From: an uncultured Bacteroidota bacterium
GTDB taxonomy: Bacteria > Bacteroidota > Bacteroidia > Chitinophagales > LD1
Direction: 5' to 3'
Length of the DNA stretch: 64,000 nucleotides
Assembly (NCBI GenBank): GCA_903861145.1
Contig: CAIOTH010000113.1
Span: 1 to 64,000 of the forward strand
Positions 63,754 through 64,000 of this stretch are shown piece by piece (within the stretch, counting starts at the first letter, position 1; each line of letters starts with the position of its first letter). A program made the position numbers and the translations under genes. The notes under the pieces were generated by a model that saw only the letters and a list, made by a program, of their open reading frames with translations, ran no database searches and had not been told where the DNA came from.

Positions 63754-64000
63754 GTATTGCGCGTAAAAAGCGAGTTCTGTTTATAGTTCAACATCGTTTT
63801 AATCGGGCACCCGGGCAGAGATATCGTTGCGAGCAGTACATTAAATACCTGGAGGCAAATGGGTTTGAATGCGTCTATTCACCATTAATTGCTACTGCCG
63901 AAGAAGACTTTGCCCTTTACAACTCAAAAAATTTATTTGCTAAAGCCTACCTTTTTTTGAAGGGATTTGCACGGAGGGTAAAGGATGTACTAAGGGCAAA
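63750..64000 (+). CDS. Glycosyltransferase, 5' part only
   Basis: Begins with ATG 63750 overlapping the upstream stop and stays open to the window edge (83 codons). VLFIVQHRFNRAPGQRYR and EQYIKYLEANGFECVYSP are the N-terminal GT-B pattern (beta strand, glycine/arginine loop, helix) of GT4-like enzymes. The catalytic half lies beyond the window. Likely in one transcript with the polymerase-like gene. Confidence 0.65.
   Translation, partial: MSIARKKRVLFIVQHRFNRAPGQRYRCEQYIKYLEANGFECVYSPLIATAEEDFALYNSKNLFAKAYLFLKGFARRVKDVLRA

Overview
The window looks like a chromosomal piece of a Bacteroidota bacterium, probably from the Chitinophagia/Sphingobacteriia side, though I cannot fix the genus. The reasons are the Bacteroidota-type promoter elements (TTTG, about 19 bases, TAnnTTTG; textbook-perfect in front of the HU gene), a DUF2480 protein, a long-tailed ribosomal protein THX, a SurA/PpiD-like 709-residue foldase, many lipoproteins with a Ser-Cys lipobox, and moderately AT-rich DNA. 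No rRNA, tRNA, CRISPR array, insertion sequence or integrase was seen, and no gene-free stretch exceeds 300 bases.

Region 1 (1-34.8 kb) is a large surface-glycan locus with genes on both strands. It holds an ABC glycan exporter split into Wzt (7.6-8.95 kb) and Wzm (21.4-22.2 kb). It also holds six glycosyltransferase-like genes, a GT-C/TPR membrane protein, a UbiA prenyltransferase, a SAM methyltransferase, a radical SAM enzyme, an MBOAT/SGNH acylation pair, a PAPS sulfotransferase and an arylsulfotransferase-type beta-propeller. Its most striking content is eight genes carrying nine phytanoyl-CoA-dioxygenase-like (PhyH) Fe(II)/2-oxoglutarate oxygenase domains. Five of these genes, six domains, lie in an uninterrupted co-directional run at 22.26-27.83 kb directly behind Wzm, and another overlaps the start of Wzt. 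My reading (inference) is an oxidative tailoring battery acting on a glycan or lipid-linked precursor before or during ABC export. A redoxin lipoprotein and a cytochrome c/copper monooxygenase lipoprotein flank the Wzt-PhyH pair and look like the two halves of a protein that is fused in other bacteria.

Region 2 (35-51.4 kb) is mainly envelope and housekeeping: a lipoprotein, a GT39-like glycosyltransferase, an AsmA-like/GT51 peptidoglycan glycosyltransferase fusion, a lytic transglycosylase, DUF2480, PpiD-like foldase, HU, THX, an orphan response regulator, and a pair of large unrecognised secreted proteins (718 and 1196 residues). That pair shares alpha-helical modules and a C-terminal His...Cys signature reminiscent of clan CD (caspase/gingipain-like) peptidases.

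Region 3 (51.6-64 kb) is a second polysaccharide locus of the Wza/Wzc type: an MBOAT/SGNH pair, a WecA-like initiating phosphoglycosyltransferase, Wzc with an extreme Tyr/Gly tail, Wza, a GT4 enzyme, an asparagine-synthase-type amidotransferase, a polymerase-like membrane protein, and the start of another glycosyltransferase cut by the window edge.

The best candidates for undescribed biology are the PhyH battery (including one member with HxN instead of HxD) and the His/Cys paralogue pair. Functions below the family level are inference throughout.
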